A stretch of 64,000 bases of DNA from Micromonospora ureilytica (GTDB lineage Bacteria; Actinomycetota; Actinomycetes; Mycobacteriales; Micromonosporaceae): positions 1,054,001 through 1,118,000 of the forward strand of contig NZ_JADOTX010000001.1 of assembly GCF_015751765.1 (NCBI RefSeq), read 5' to 3'. Position numbers and translations under genes: made by a program. Below are positions 57,029-64,000 of the stretch, one piece after another; position 1 is the stretch's first letter; every line of letters starts with the position of its first letter. The notes beneath the pieces are model-generated. The model was not told where the DNA came from. It was given only the letters and a program-made list of their open reading frames with translations, and searched no databases.

Positions 57029-58764
57029 CTGATCATCCGCGGAGCACGCCGGATTACGACGTGGCGATCATCGGGTCCGGCCTGTCCGGCACGATGCTGG
57101 CCGCGTGCCTGGCCCGCAACGGCGCGAAGGTGCTGATCGTCGACGGCGCAACCCATCCCCGTTTCGCCATCGGCGAGTCGACCATCCCGGCCACGTCGAT
57201 GATGATGCGGCTGGTCAGCGAGCGGTACGGGGTTCCCGAGATCAAGTGGCTGTCCACCTTCGAGGGCGTCCAATCGAAGATCAACACCACGTCGGGTGTC
57301 AAGCGCAACTTCGGGTTCGTCTACCACCGGCCCGGGGAGCGCCAGGACCCGCGCGAGACGCACATGTTCCCGATCCCGAAGGTCACCCACACCGAGAGCC
57401 ACTTCTACCGCCAGGACATCGACAACTGGATGCTCACGGTAGCGGCGAAGTACGGCACCACGGTCCGCCAGCAGGTGCGGATCACCGGTGTGGAGGTGGA
57501 TGACGACGGGGTGACGCTCGCGCACACCGGCGGGCACTTCCGGGCCAAGTTCGTGGTGGACGCCAGCGGCTACCGCTCGGTCCTGGCCGAGCAGTTCGGC
57601 CTACGGGAGGAACCGTCCCGGTTCCGACACCAGTCGCGATCGCTGTTCACCCACATGGTCGGTATCCGCCCGTACGACGAGATCGCCCCCAAGTCCCGCT
57701 ACGGGCATCCCAGTCCATGGCACGACGGCACGCTGCACCACCTGTTCCCCGGCGGCTGGATGTGGGTCATCCCGTTCGACAACCACCTACGGGGCACCAA
57801 CGACCTGTGCAGTGTCGGCCTGCAGCTCGACCCGCGGGTGCACCCGGTGCCGGACTGCTCCCCGGAGGAGGAGTTCCGTCGCTTCATCGCGCGGTTCCCG
57901 GACATCGAACCGCAGTTCGCCGAGGCTCGGTCGGTACGCGACTGGACGCGTACCGGCCGGCTGCAGTATTCGTCGCGGCAGACGGTCGGCTACCGGTGGT
58001 GCCTCACCTCGCACGCGGCCGGGTTCCTGGACCCACTGTTCTCCCGGGGGCTGTCGAACTCCCTGGAGACGATGCACGCGCTTGTGCACCGCCTGCTGTC
58101 CGCGATCGCCGACGACGACTTCTCGGTCGAGCGGTTCGAGTACATGCAGGAGTTCGAGCAGGGTCTGCTGGACTTCAACGACGACCTGGTCGCCAACGCC
58201 TACACGTCGTTCGGCGACTGGCGGCTGTGGGACGCCTGGTTCCGCATCTGGTCGCTCGGGCAGTTCATCGCCACCTTCGAGGTGAACCGGGCGTACGCCC
58301 GGTTCCTCGACACCCGCGACCCGGCGGTGCTGGCCCCGCTGGAGCGGCCGTGGTGGCGGGGTCGGGTCATTCCGCAGGACTCGCCGTACGGGGCGGTGAT
58401 GGAACTGCTGCAGCAGGTCAACGACATGACCCGCGCGGTGCAGGAGGGCCGGGCGGAGTCCGGGGCGACCGCCGAGGAGCTGCTCCGGCTGTTGCGCGAG
58501 GCGGACTTCGTGCCACCCGCGTGGGGGCTGGCGGACCCGAACAACCAGTGGACCGACGCCAGCTTCCTCGAAATCGGTCGGACCCTGCGCTGGGCTCGCA
58601 AGACGGCACCGAAAGCCGTCGGCGACCTCACCTACGACGGTCTCACCCTGTTCATGAAGAAGCGCTTCTCGCGCGGCGAGTTCGCCGTCGGCGAAGAGCT
58701 CAAGCACCTTCTCGCGCGCTGGCCCGTGATCGGTAAGCGGCTACGCGTTCCGACGCCGAAGTGA
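57025..58764 (+). CDS. Flavin-dependent halogenase 1 (all motifs intact)
   Basis: FAD-dependent halogenase-family protein of 579 residues. Landmarks in order: GSGLSG FAD-binding glycines (17-22), GESTIP (about 49-54), a conserved Lys region GVKRNFGFVYH (about 90-100), the halogenase signature WxWxIP as GWMWVIPF (about 244-251) and FLDPLFSRG (about 334-342), which fits the second FDH signature FxxPxxSxG. It should generate hypohalous acid with reduced flavin and chlorinate or brominate a substrate, perhaps carrier-bound, as in the CmlS-like branch. No flavin reductase is seen in the window. ATG overlaps the PKS stop as ATGA and follows AAAGGAG, so it is co-translated with the PKS. Of the four paralogues it is the most likely true halogenase. 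Confidence 0.88.
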   Translation: MTDHPRSTPDYDVAIIGSGLSGTMLAACLARNGAKVLIVDGATHPRFAIGESTIPATSMMMRLVSERYGVPEIKWLSTFEGVQSKINTTSGVKRNFGFVYHRPGERQDPRETHMFPIPKVTHTESHFYRQDIDNWMLTVAAKYGTTVRQQVRITGVEVDDDGVTLAHTGGHFRAKFVVDASGYRSVLAEQFGLREEPSRFRHQSRSLFTHMVGIRPYDEIAPKSRYGHPSPWHDGTLHHLFPGGWMWVIPFDNHLRGTNDLCSVGLQLDPRVHPVPDCSPEEEFRRFIARFPDIEPQFAEARSVRDWTRTGRLQYSSRQTVGYRWCLTSHAAGFLDPLFSRGLSNSLETMHALVHRLLSAIADDDFSVERFEYMQEFEQGLLDFNDDLVANAYTSFGDWRLWDAWFRIWSLGQFIATFEVNRAYARFLDTRDPAVLAPLERPWWRGRVIPQDSPYGAVMELLQQVNDMTRAVQEGRAESGATAEELLRLLREADFVPPAWGLADPNNQWTDASFLEIGRTLRWARKTAPKAVGDLTYDGLTLFMKKRFSRGEFAVGEELKHLLARWPVIGKRLRVPTPK

Positions 58765-58787
58765 AGCCGATGAATAAGGAGCCCATG

Positions 58788-60548
58788 ATGGAAGGTGCGG
58801 CCGCGCACAACGGGTCGTTCGACGTGGTGGTGATCGGCTCCGGGCTGGCAGGCTCCACCCTGGCGGCGTGCCTGGCCCGCAACGGCGCGCGCACGCTCGT
58901 GCTGGACGCCGGCACACACCCGCGATTCGCCGTCGGCGAGTCGACCATCCCGTACACCTCCATGGCGATGCGCCTGATCAGCGAGCGGTACGGGGTGCCG
59001 GAGATCAAGTACCTGAGCACCTTCGAGTCGGTGTACGCGCACATCAACACGACAGGCGGGGTGAAGCGGAACTTCGGCTTCGTCTATCAGCGGCCGGGCG
59101 AGCAACAGCGGCCCGAAGAATCCAACATGTTCCAGATTCCGAAGATCCTGAACACCGAGAATCACTTCTTCCGGCAGGACATCGACAACTTCATGCTCAC
59201 CGTCGCGGCGAAGCACGGCGCCGTGATCCGGCAGCAGGTGCGTGTCGCGAACGTGCAGGTCGACGACGACGGTGTGACGCTCGACGTCGGCCCCGGCGCG
59301 CCGGTTCGGGCCCGCTACGTGGTGGACGCCAGCGGTTTCCGCTCGGCGCTGGCCGAGCAGTTCGATCTGCGTGAGGAGCCGACCCGGCTGGAACACCACT
59401 CGCGGTCGCTGTTCACCCACATGGTCGGCGTGCGGCCGTACGACGACTTCGCCCCGCGAAGCGAGTACGGCAATCCGACCCGGTGGCACGAGGGCACGCT
59501 GCACCACATCTTCGAGGGCGGTTGGATGTGGGTGATCCCGTTCGACAACCACCCCCGGTCCACCAACGACCTGTGCAGCGTCGGTGTGCAGTTCGACCCG
59601 CGGACGCACCCGGTGCCGGACTGCTCGCCGGAGGAGGAGTTCCGCCGGTTCCTCGAGCGGTTCCCGGGCATCGCCCAGCAGTTCACGAACGCCACGCCGG
59701 TGCGCGAGTGGGTGCGTACCGGCCGCCTGCAGTACTCGCCGAAGAAGACGGTCGGCTATCGCTGGTGTCTGATGTCGCACGCCGCGGGCTTCGTCGACGC
59801 GCTGTTCTCCCGCGGCCTGTCCAACACCATGGAGATCATCAACGCGTTGACCCAGCGGCTGCTGGACGCGCTGAAGGACGACGACTTCGCCGTCGAGCGG
59901 TTCGAGTACGTGCAGGAGCTCGAACAGGGCCAGCTCGACTTCAACGACGATCTGGTCAACAACGCGTACATCGCGTTCCGGGACTGGGACCTGTGGGACG
60001 CCTGGTTCCGGGTCTGGGCGCTGACCCAGATCCTCTCCACGTTCGAGATCAGCAGGGGCTACTCGCTCTACTCCAAGACCCGTGATCCGGCCGTGTTGCG
60101 GCGGATGGAACGGCCGTGGTGGCGGGTGGACCTGCGCGAGTTCGACAGGTCCAAGGTCGACGACCCGGACCACGCCGCGGTGCTCGAGTTCCTGGCCGAC
60201 GTCAGCCGGATGATGCGCGCCGTCGACGCGGGGCAGGCCCAGCCCAAGGACGTCGCCAACCAGATCCGCGACCGGCTCGCACGCGCGCCGTTCGTGCCGC
60301 CGGCGTTCGGGCTGGCCGACCCGTCCGTCCGGATCACTGGCGCCTCCGCCGCCAAGGTGCTCGGCACCCTGCGCTGGGCAAAGCGGGACGCGCCGCCGGC
60401 GATCGGCGAGCTCACCTACGAGGGCCTGACCCTCTTCATGCGCAAGCGCTTCGCCCGGGGCGAGTTCGAGCCGGTCGAGGAGATCAAGCAGAAGCTCGCC
60501 GGCTGGCCCGTGCTCGGCTCCCGGCTGCGCGTTCCCGAGCCGAAGTAA
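58788..60548 (+). CDS. Flavin-dependent halogenase 2 (one signature altered)
   Basis: Close paralogue of the preceding protein, about 586 residues, sharing long identical stretches (for example GVKRNFGFVY and NDLCSVG). It keeps GSGLAG, GESTIP and WxWxIP (GWMWVIPF, about 245-252), but the second signature reads FVDALFSRG (about 335-343), with Ala where FxxPxxSxG has Pro. Whether this lowers halogenation or changes substrate is unknown. AAGGAG at 58776 supports a start at ATG 58788 (or 58785); a GTG at 58761 overlapping the upstream stop is also in frame. Activity as halogenase is likely but less sure than for the first paralogue. Confidence 0.85.
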   Translation: MEGAAAHNGSFDVVVIGSGLAGSTLAACLARNGARTLVLDAGTHPRFAVGESTIPYTSMAMRLISERYGVPEIKYLSTFESVYAHINTTGGVKRNFGFVYQRPGEQQRPEESNMFQIPKILNTENHFFRQDIDNFMLTVAAKHGAVIRQQVRVANVQVDDDGVTLDVGPGAPVRARYVVDASGFRSALAEQFDLREEPTRLEHHSRSLFTHMVGVRPYDDFAPRSEYGNPTRWHEGTLHHIFEGGWMWVIPFDNHPRSTNDLCSVGVQFDPRTHPVPDCSPEEEFRRFLERFPGIAQQFTNATPVREWVRTGRLQYSPKKTVGYRWCLMSHAAGFVDALFSRGLSNTMEIINALTQRLLDALKDDDFAVERFEYVQELEQGQLDFNDDLVNNAYIAFRDWDLWDAWFRVWALTQILSTFEISRGYSLYSKTRDPAVLRRMERPWWRVDLREFDRSKVDDPDHAAVLEFLADVSRMMRAVDAGQAQPKDVANQIRDRLARAPFVPPAFGLADPSVRITGASAAKVLGTLRWAKRDAPPAIGELTYEGLTLFMRKRFARGEFEPVEEIKQKLAGWPVLGSRLRVPEPK

Positions 60549-60570
60549 ACCGAGAAAATTGGAGTGCACG

Positions 60571-62238
60571 GTGAGTGAATTGATAGAGGCCGAGAAGGTC
60601 ACGTACGACGTCGCGATTCTCGGAGCGGGGTTCGCCGGCTCGATGCTCGGCGCGATCCTGGCGCGCAACGGCGCGAAGGTGTTGCTGGTCGACGCCAAGG
60701 CGCACCCGAAGTTCGCCATCGGCGAGTCCACCATCCCCAACATGCTGGTGTCGTTGCGCACCATGTCCGAGCGCTACAAGGTGCCGGAGCTGATGACCCT
60801 GGCGACGCTGACCGCCTGCCAGAAGATCATCTCGCCCTGGCACGGCAAGAAGGACCACTTCGCCTTCCTGAACCACCAGGAGGGCAAGCAGCAGGATCCG
60901 AAGCAGGTCACCATGTTCAACTTCCCGAGCCTGCTGCACGAGACGCCGCACATGTACCGGCAGGACACCGACGCGTACCTGTTCCACGCGGCGATCAAGT
61001 ACGGGTGCACGGCGCGGGTGAACTTCACGATCGCCGACGTCGACTTCGACGACTCCGGTGTGACTGTCAGCTCCACCCGGGGCGAGCAGTTCCGCAGCCG
61101 GTACGTGGTGGACGCCAGTGGTTACCGTTCGCCGCTGGCCGAGAAGTTCGCCCTGCGTGAGGACCCGTGCCGCTACAAGCACCACTCGCGCGCCATCTGG
61201 AACCACATGATCGACCTCAAGACCACCGACGAGGTGTTCAAGCGCACCGGCGCGGACAAGCCTCCGGTGCCGTTCTACGAGGGCACCGTGCACCACCTGT
61301 TCCCGCGGGGCTGGTCGTGGGTGATCGCGTTCAACAACCACAAGGACTCCAAGAACCCGCTGTGCAGCGTCGGCCTGACGATGGACCCACGTATGTACCC
61401 GAAGACGCCCGGCATGTCGCCGGAGGAGGACTTCTGGAAGCACATGCAGCGGTTCCCGGGCATGGCCGCGCAGTTCGAGGGCGCCCGGCCGATGCGGGAG
61501 TGGGTGGGCACCGACCGGGTGCAGTACTCGTCCAAGACCACCGTCGGCGACCGCTGGGTGCTGCTGGCCCACGCCGCGGCGTTCATCGACCCGCTGTTCT
61601 CCCGCGGCCTGTCCAACACCTGCGAGGCGGTCAACGTGCTGGCCTGGCGGATCCTGCGGGCGGTCGGCGACGACGACTTCTCGGCCGACCGGTTCGAAGG
61701 GGTGAACACCCGCCAGCAGGCGCTGTTCGACGGCAACGACAAGTTGGTGAACGCCGCATACGCCTCGTTCGAGAACTACGGGCTGTGGACGGCCGTCTTC
61801 CGGATCTGGGCGTGGGGCTCGAACGCCGGCACCTTCCGGGCCCACGAGGCGTACCGCCGCTGGCGCTCCACCGGCGACGAGCGGCATCTGAACGAGCTGG
61901 AGGAGGTGAAGAACCCCGGCCTGCACTGGTCCGACCACGAGGGCTATGGCGAGCTGTTTGAGGACATGGTCAAGCAGTGCGGTGACTTCGAGGCGGGGAC
62001 GATCACCGGCGAGCAGGCGACGGACGCCCTCTACGACCACCTCAACCGCGCGCCCTTCGTGCCGGACCACTGGGGCTGGAAGGACCGCAACCTGCGGTTC
62101 ATCAACCCGACCCCAGTCAAGATCGCCCGAACCATGCTGTGGGCCGCGACCAAGGCGCCGCCGGACGTGCGACGGCTGATGCTCGGCTTCCTCCGCGAGG
62201 CCGGCAAGGAGCAGCTGCTGGGCCGGAAGATCTTCTAG
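60571..62238 (+). CDS. Flavin-dependent halogenase-like protein 3 (WxWxIA)
   Basis: Third family member, about 555 residues, more diverged than the first two. FAD glycines (GAGFAG) and GESTIP are intact, and FIDPLFSRG keeps the FxxPxxSxG signature (about 338-346), but the WxWxIP motif reads GWSWVIAF (about 247-254), with Ala replacing Pro. The region around the Lys also differs (GKKDHFAFLNH). It may be a halogenase with altered substrate or a flavin monooxygenase. I start at GTG 60571 because GGAG lies six bases upstream; a TTG at 60559 is in frame but overlaps that site. It is spaced 22 bases from the preceding gene and eight bases before the next. Confidence 0.83.
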   Translation: MSELIEAEKVTYDVAILGAGFAGSMLGAILARNGAKVLLVDAKAHPKFAIGESTIPNMLVSLRTMSERYKVPELMTLATLTACQKIISPWHGKKDHFAFLNHQEGKQQDPKQVTMFNFPSLLHETPHMYRQDTDAYLFHAAIKYGCTARVNFTIADVDFDDSGVTVSSTRGEQFRSRYVVDASGYRSPLAEKFALREDPCRYKHHSRAIWNHMIDLKTTDEVFKRTGADKPPVPFYEGTVHHLFPRGWSWVIAFNNHKDSKNPLCSVGLTMDPRMYPKTPGMSPEEDFWKHMQRFPGMAAQFEGARPMREWVGTDRVQYSSKTTVGDRWVLLAHAAAFIDPLFSRGLSNTCEAVNVLAWRILRAVGDDDFSADRFEGVNTRQQALFDGNDKLVNAAYASFENYGLWTAVFRIWAWGSNAGTFRAHEAYRRWRSTGDERHLNELEEVKNPGLHWSDHEGYGELFEDMVKQCGDFEAGTITGEQATDALYDHLNRAPFVPDHWGWKDRNLRFINPTPVKIARTMLWAATKAPPDVRRLMLGFLREAGKEQLLGRKIF

Positions 62239-62246
62239 GAGAGCGA

Positions 62247-64000
62247 ATGACTACCACCGAACCCGGTGCCACGGTGTCGTACGACGTCGTGATCCTGGGC
62301 AACCATCTGGCGACTGGCCTGCTCGCCACGGTGCTGGCCAAGCAGGACCTGCGGGTCCTGCTCGTCGGCTCGCCCGACGACACGGTGTTGCCGTCGGGCG
62401 ACAGCACCGTGCCGTACACGACAGCTGTGCTGCACCTCCTGGCCGAGCGGTTCGACGTGCCGGAGATCGCCTCCTTCGCCCACTTCGAGGACCTACCGGA
62501 GCAGGTACGCAGGAACAGCGGGATCAAGAAGAGCCTCGCGTTCCTGCACCACACCGCGGGCCGTGGGCACGATCCGGCGCACGCCGTGCAGTTCCACGTG
62601 CCGGGGGAGCACAGCGAGTGGCACCTCTACCGGCCGGTCGTCGACGAGTACGCCCGGGAGTTGGCCGTCAGCTACGGCGCGTCGGTCCTACCGGACCGGG
62701 CGTCCGCCACCGAGGTTCGGCTGGCGTCCGACGCCGTACACCTGACCTTCGGTGGTGGGCAGACGGCGACCGCGCGGTTCGTGGTGGACGCGTGCGGAGC
62801 GGACTCACCCCTGCGGGCGGTGACCGGCGACGGCGATCCGGGCACGCTGACGTTGCGGTCCCGGATGATGCACGCCTACCTGCGCGACGTCCGGAAGTTC
62901 GAGGAGTGCAGCCGGCTCACCGACTACCACCGGGCGACCGCCTGGTCGCGGGGGACAGTGCATCACCTCTTCGACGGCGGCTGGATCCAGGTGGTGGACT
63001 TCCGCAACCACCACGACGCGGTCAACGACCTGTGCAGCGTCACAGTGGGGCTGGACCCCGACCGGTTCGACGACCTGCCGGCCGGCCCGGAGGAGGCGTT
63101 CCGGGCGCTGGTCGCGCGGTTCCCGAGCCTGGCGGAGCAGTTCGCGTCCGCCGCGGTGCAGGGTGACTGGACCACCTCACCCAGCTGGCAGCGTCGGGCG
63201 GCGGTGACCCACGGGCCGCGGTGGTTCGCGATGGAGCGGTCGGCATGCCGCACGGACGAGTTCCTGTCCCGCGACGTGACGATGACGGCGGAGGTGGTCC
63301 ACGCGCTCGGCGCGGCGCTGCCGCGCGCGGTGCGCGACGAGCAGGCGGCGGGCGCCGCGTTGGCCGAGGTGGCGGCCTTCCAGGACGCCCTGATCGAGTT
63401 CAACGACCAGATGCTGGCCGCGGCGCGTACGGCCTGCGGCAGCTTCGCGCTGTGGAACGCGTACAGCCGGGTCTGGCTGCTCTGGCAGATCCTGGCCCAC
63501 CTGTCGCTGAAGCGGGCGACAAACGATGCCGTCGCGGCCGGGACGTGGGATCCGGTCGAGCAGTTCGCCGACGGCGGGCTGTGGTTCCGCACCCCGGACG
63601 GCCTGCGCCAGATGTTGGACTGGTTCTTCGGGGTGTTCGCCCGGGTACGCGACGGTGGGCTGGGGCAGACCGAGGCGGCTGACATGATCTTCCGGGAGCT
63701 GCGCCGGGCGCGGTTCGTGCCGCCGCTGTACCGCTTCGGCGACCCGGACGCGCGGTACTACCACTTCACCAAGGCCCGTCGCCTCCTGATGGTGGCGTGG
63801 GTCATGACGGTGGCGCCCGCGGACTTCAAGCGGCTGCTGACCAAGGACAACGTGACCGGCCGGCGAGATGACGCGCCGGTGCCGACCCCCGCTCGGGGGC
63901 CGGTCCCGGCCGGCGACGGGCGGGTGGAAACCAACGGTGACGGGCGCGCGGACGGCTCGGCCGCCGGCGCGCCCGGCGTCACTCAGCCAGGTCGGCGGTG
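62247..64000 (+). CDS. Halogenase-family pseudoenzyme 4, partial
   Basis: Fourth family member; at least 584 residues, cut by the right edge without a stop. Its fold-wide similarity is clear (VILGN start, GDSTVP for GESTIP, RFVVDACGADSPL, GTVHHLFDGGW, NDLCSVTVGLD), yet every key motif is lost: the FAD GxGxxG reads GNHLAT (about 18-23), WxWxIP reads GWIQVVDF (about 244-251), and FxxPxxSxG is replaced by TDEFLSRD. The frame is uninterrupted, so it is not a simple pseudogene. It probably cannot bind FAD normally and may be a structural partner or substrate-presenting subunit for the active paralogues. The C-terminus carries an extra Gly/Pro/Asp-rich tail not seen in the others. GGAGAG precedes the ATG. 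Confidence 0.85.
   Translation, partial: MTTTEPGATVSYDVVILGNHLATGLLATVLAKQDLRVLLVGSPDDTVLPSGDSTVPYTTAVLHLLAERFDVPEIASFAHFEDLPEQVRRNSGIKKSLAFLHHTAGRGHDPAHAVQFHVPGEHSEWHLYRPVVDEYARELAVSYGASVLPDRASATEVRLASDAVHLTFGGGQTATARFVVDACGADSPLRAVTGDGDPGTLTLRSRMMHAYLRDVRKFEECSRLTDYHRATAWSRGTVHHLFDGGWIQVVDFRNHHDAVNDLCSVTVGLDPDRFDDLPAGPEEAFRALVARFPSLAEQFASAAVQGDWTTSPSWQRRAAVTHGPRWFAMERSACRTDEFLSRDVTMTAEVVHALGAALPRAVRDEQAAGAALAEVAAFQDALIEFNDQMLAAARTACGSFALWNAYSRVWLLWQILAHLSLKRATNDAVAAGTWDPVEQFADGGLWFRTPDGLRQMLDWFFGVFARVRDGGLGQTEAADMIFRELRRARFVPPLYRFGDPDARYYHFTKARRLLMVAWVMTVAPADFKRLLTKDNVTGRRDDAPVPTPARGPVPAGDGRVETNGDGRADGSAAGAPGVTQPGRR

Noticed and set aside
1..64000. tRNA or rRNA genes, insertion sequences, integrases, attachment sites, replication origins
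   Set aside because: None was seen: no transposase or integrase motifs, no terminal inverted repeats with target duplications, and no cloverleaf-like sequence ending near a gene border.

Overview
The window is very GC-rich DNA with long translationally coupled operons, giant modular megasynthases, DmdR/IdeR-type iron boxes, GTG starts and a secreted chitinase. That fits a filamentous actinomycete; Micromonosporaceae is plausible but cannot be settled from this sequence alone.

Left part (1-26.5 kb), iron-regulated NRPS siderophore locus. Three head-to-tail NRPS genes lie on the minus strand in biosynthetic order: A-MT-PCP-E (19555-23961), then C-A-PCP-C-A-PCP-C-A-PCP-E (9149-19558), then C-A-PCP-C-A-PCP-C-A... 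(9152 to beyond the left edge). Upstream are a formyltransferase (24101-25045, minus) and, divergently, an L-ornithine N5-monooxygenase (25172-26518, plus). A near-perfect iron box (25078-25096) sits between those two, and a second box (23998-24016) precedes the first NRPS gene. The expected product is a hydroxamate peptide siderophore with formyl-hydroxyornithine units, an N-methylated D-residue at the first position, at least seven residues, and serine at position 6. The second NRPS has three modules that are near-copies at a 3,000-bp period.

Middle (26.5-33.9 kb), ordinary accessory genes: a GNAT acetyltransferase, a secreted GH18 chitinase with a carbohydrate-binding domain, a secreted alpha/beta hydrolase coupled to a small conserved protein, a TetR regulator with a candidate operator, a GntR regulator, a CPBP membrane protease and a coupled small protein followed by a strong stem-loop terminator.

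Right part (33.7-64 kb), an unusual halogenated-polyketide locus. It starts at a near-consensus promoter (TTGACG-16-TATAAT). It encodes a stand-alone AMP ligase, an Sfp-type phosphopantetheinyl transferase, two small ACPs, three KAS-type proteins (one with an altered triad, one half-length, one canonical), a PhyH dioxygenase, a PAP2-type membrane phosphatase, a type II thioesterase and two type I PKSs (KS-AT-ACP-KS-AT0-KR0-ACP and KS-AT-DH0-KR-ACP-R, where 0 marks an apparently dead domain). These are followed by four consecutive flavin-dependent halogenase-family genes. The four paralogues lose halogenase motifs stepwise; the last, cut by the right edge, lacks the FAD glycine motif and both halogenase signatures.

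Proposed logic: the AMP ligase, ACPs and KAS proteins make or prime a starter acyl chain; the two PKSs extend it; the terminal reductase domain releases it as an aldehyde or alcohol; the halogenase paralogues and the dioxygenase decorate it. The phosphopantetheinyl transferase and the type II thioesterase are each inserted antisense between plus-strand biosynthetic genes. I did not recognise this gene combination as a known pathway.
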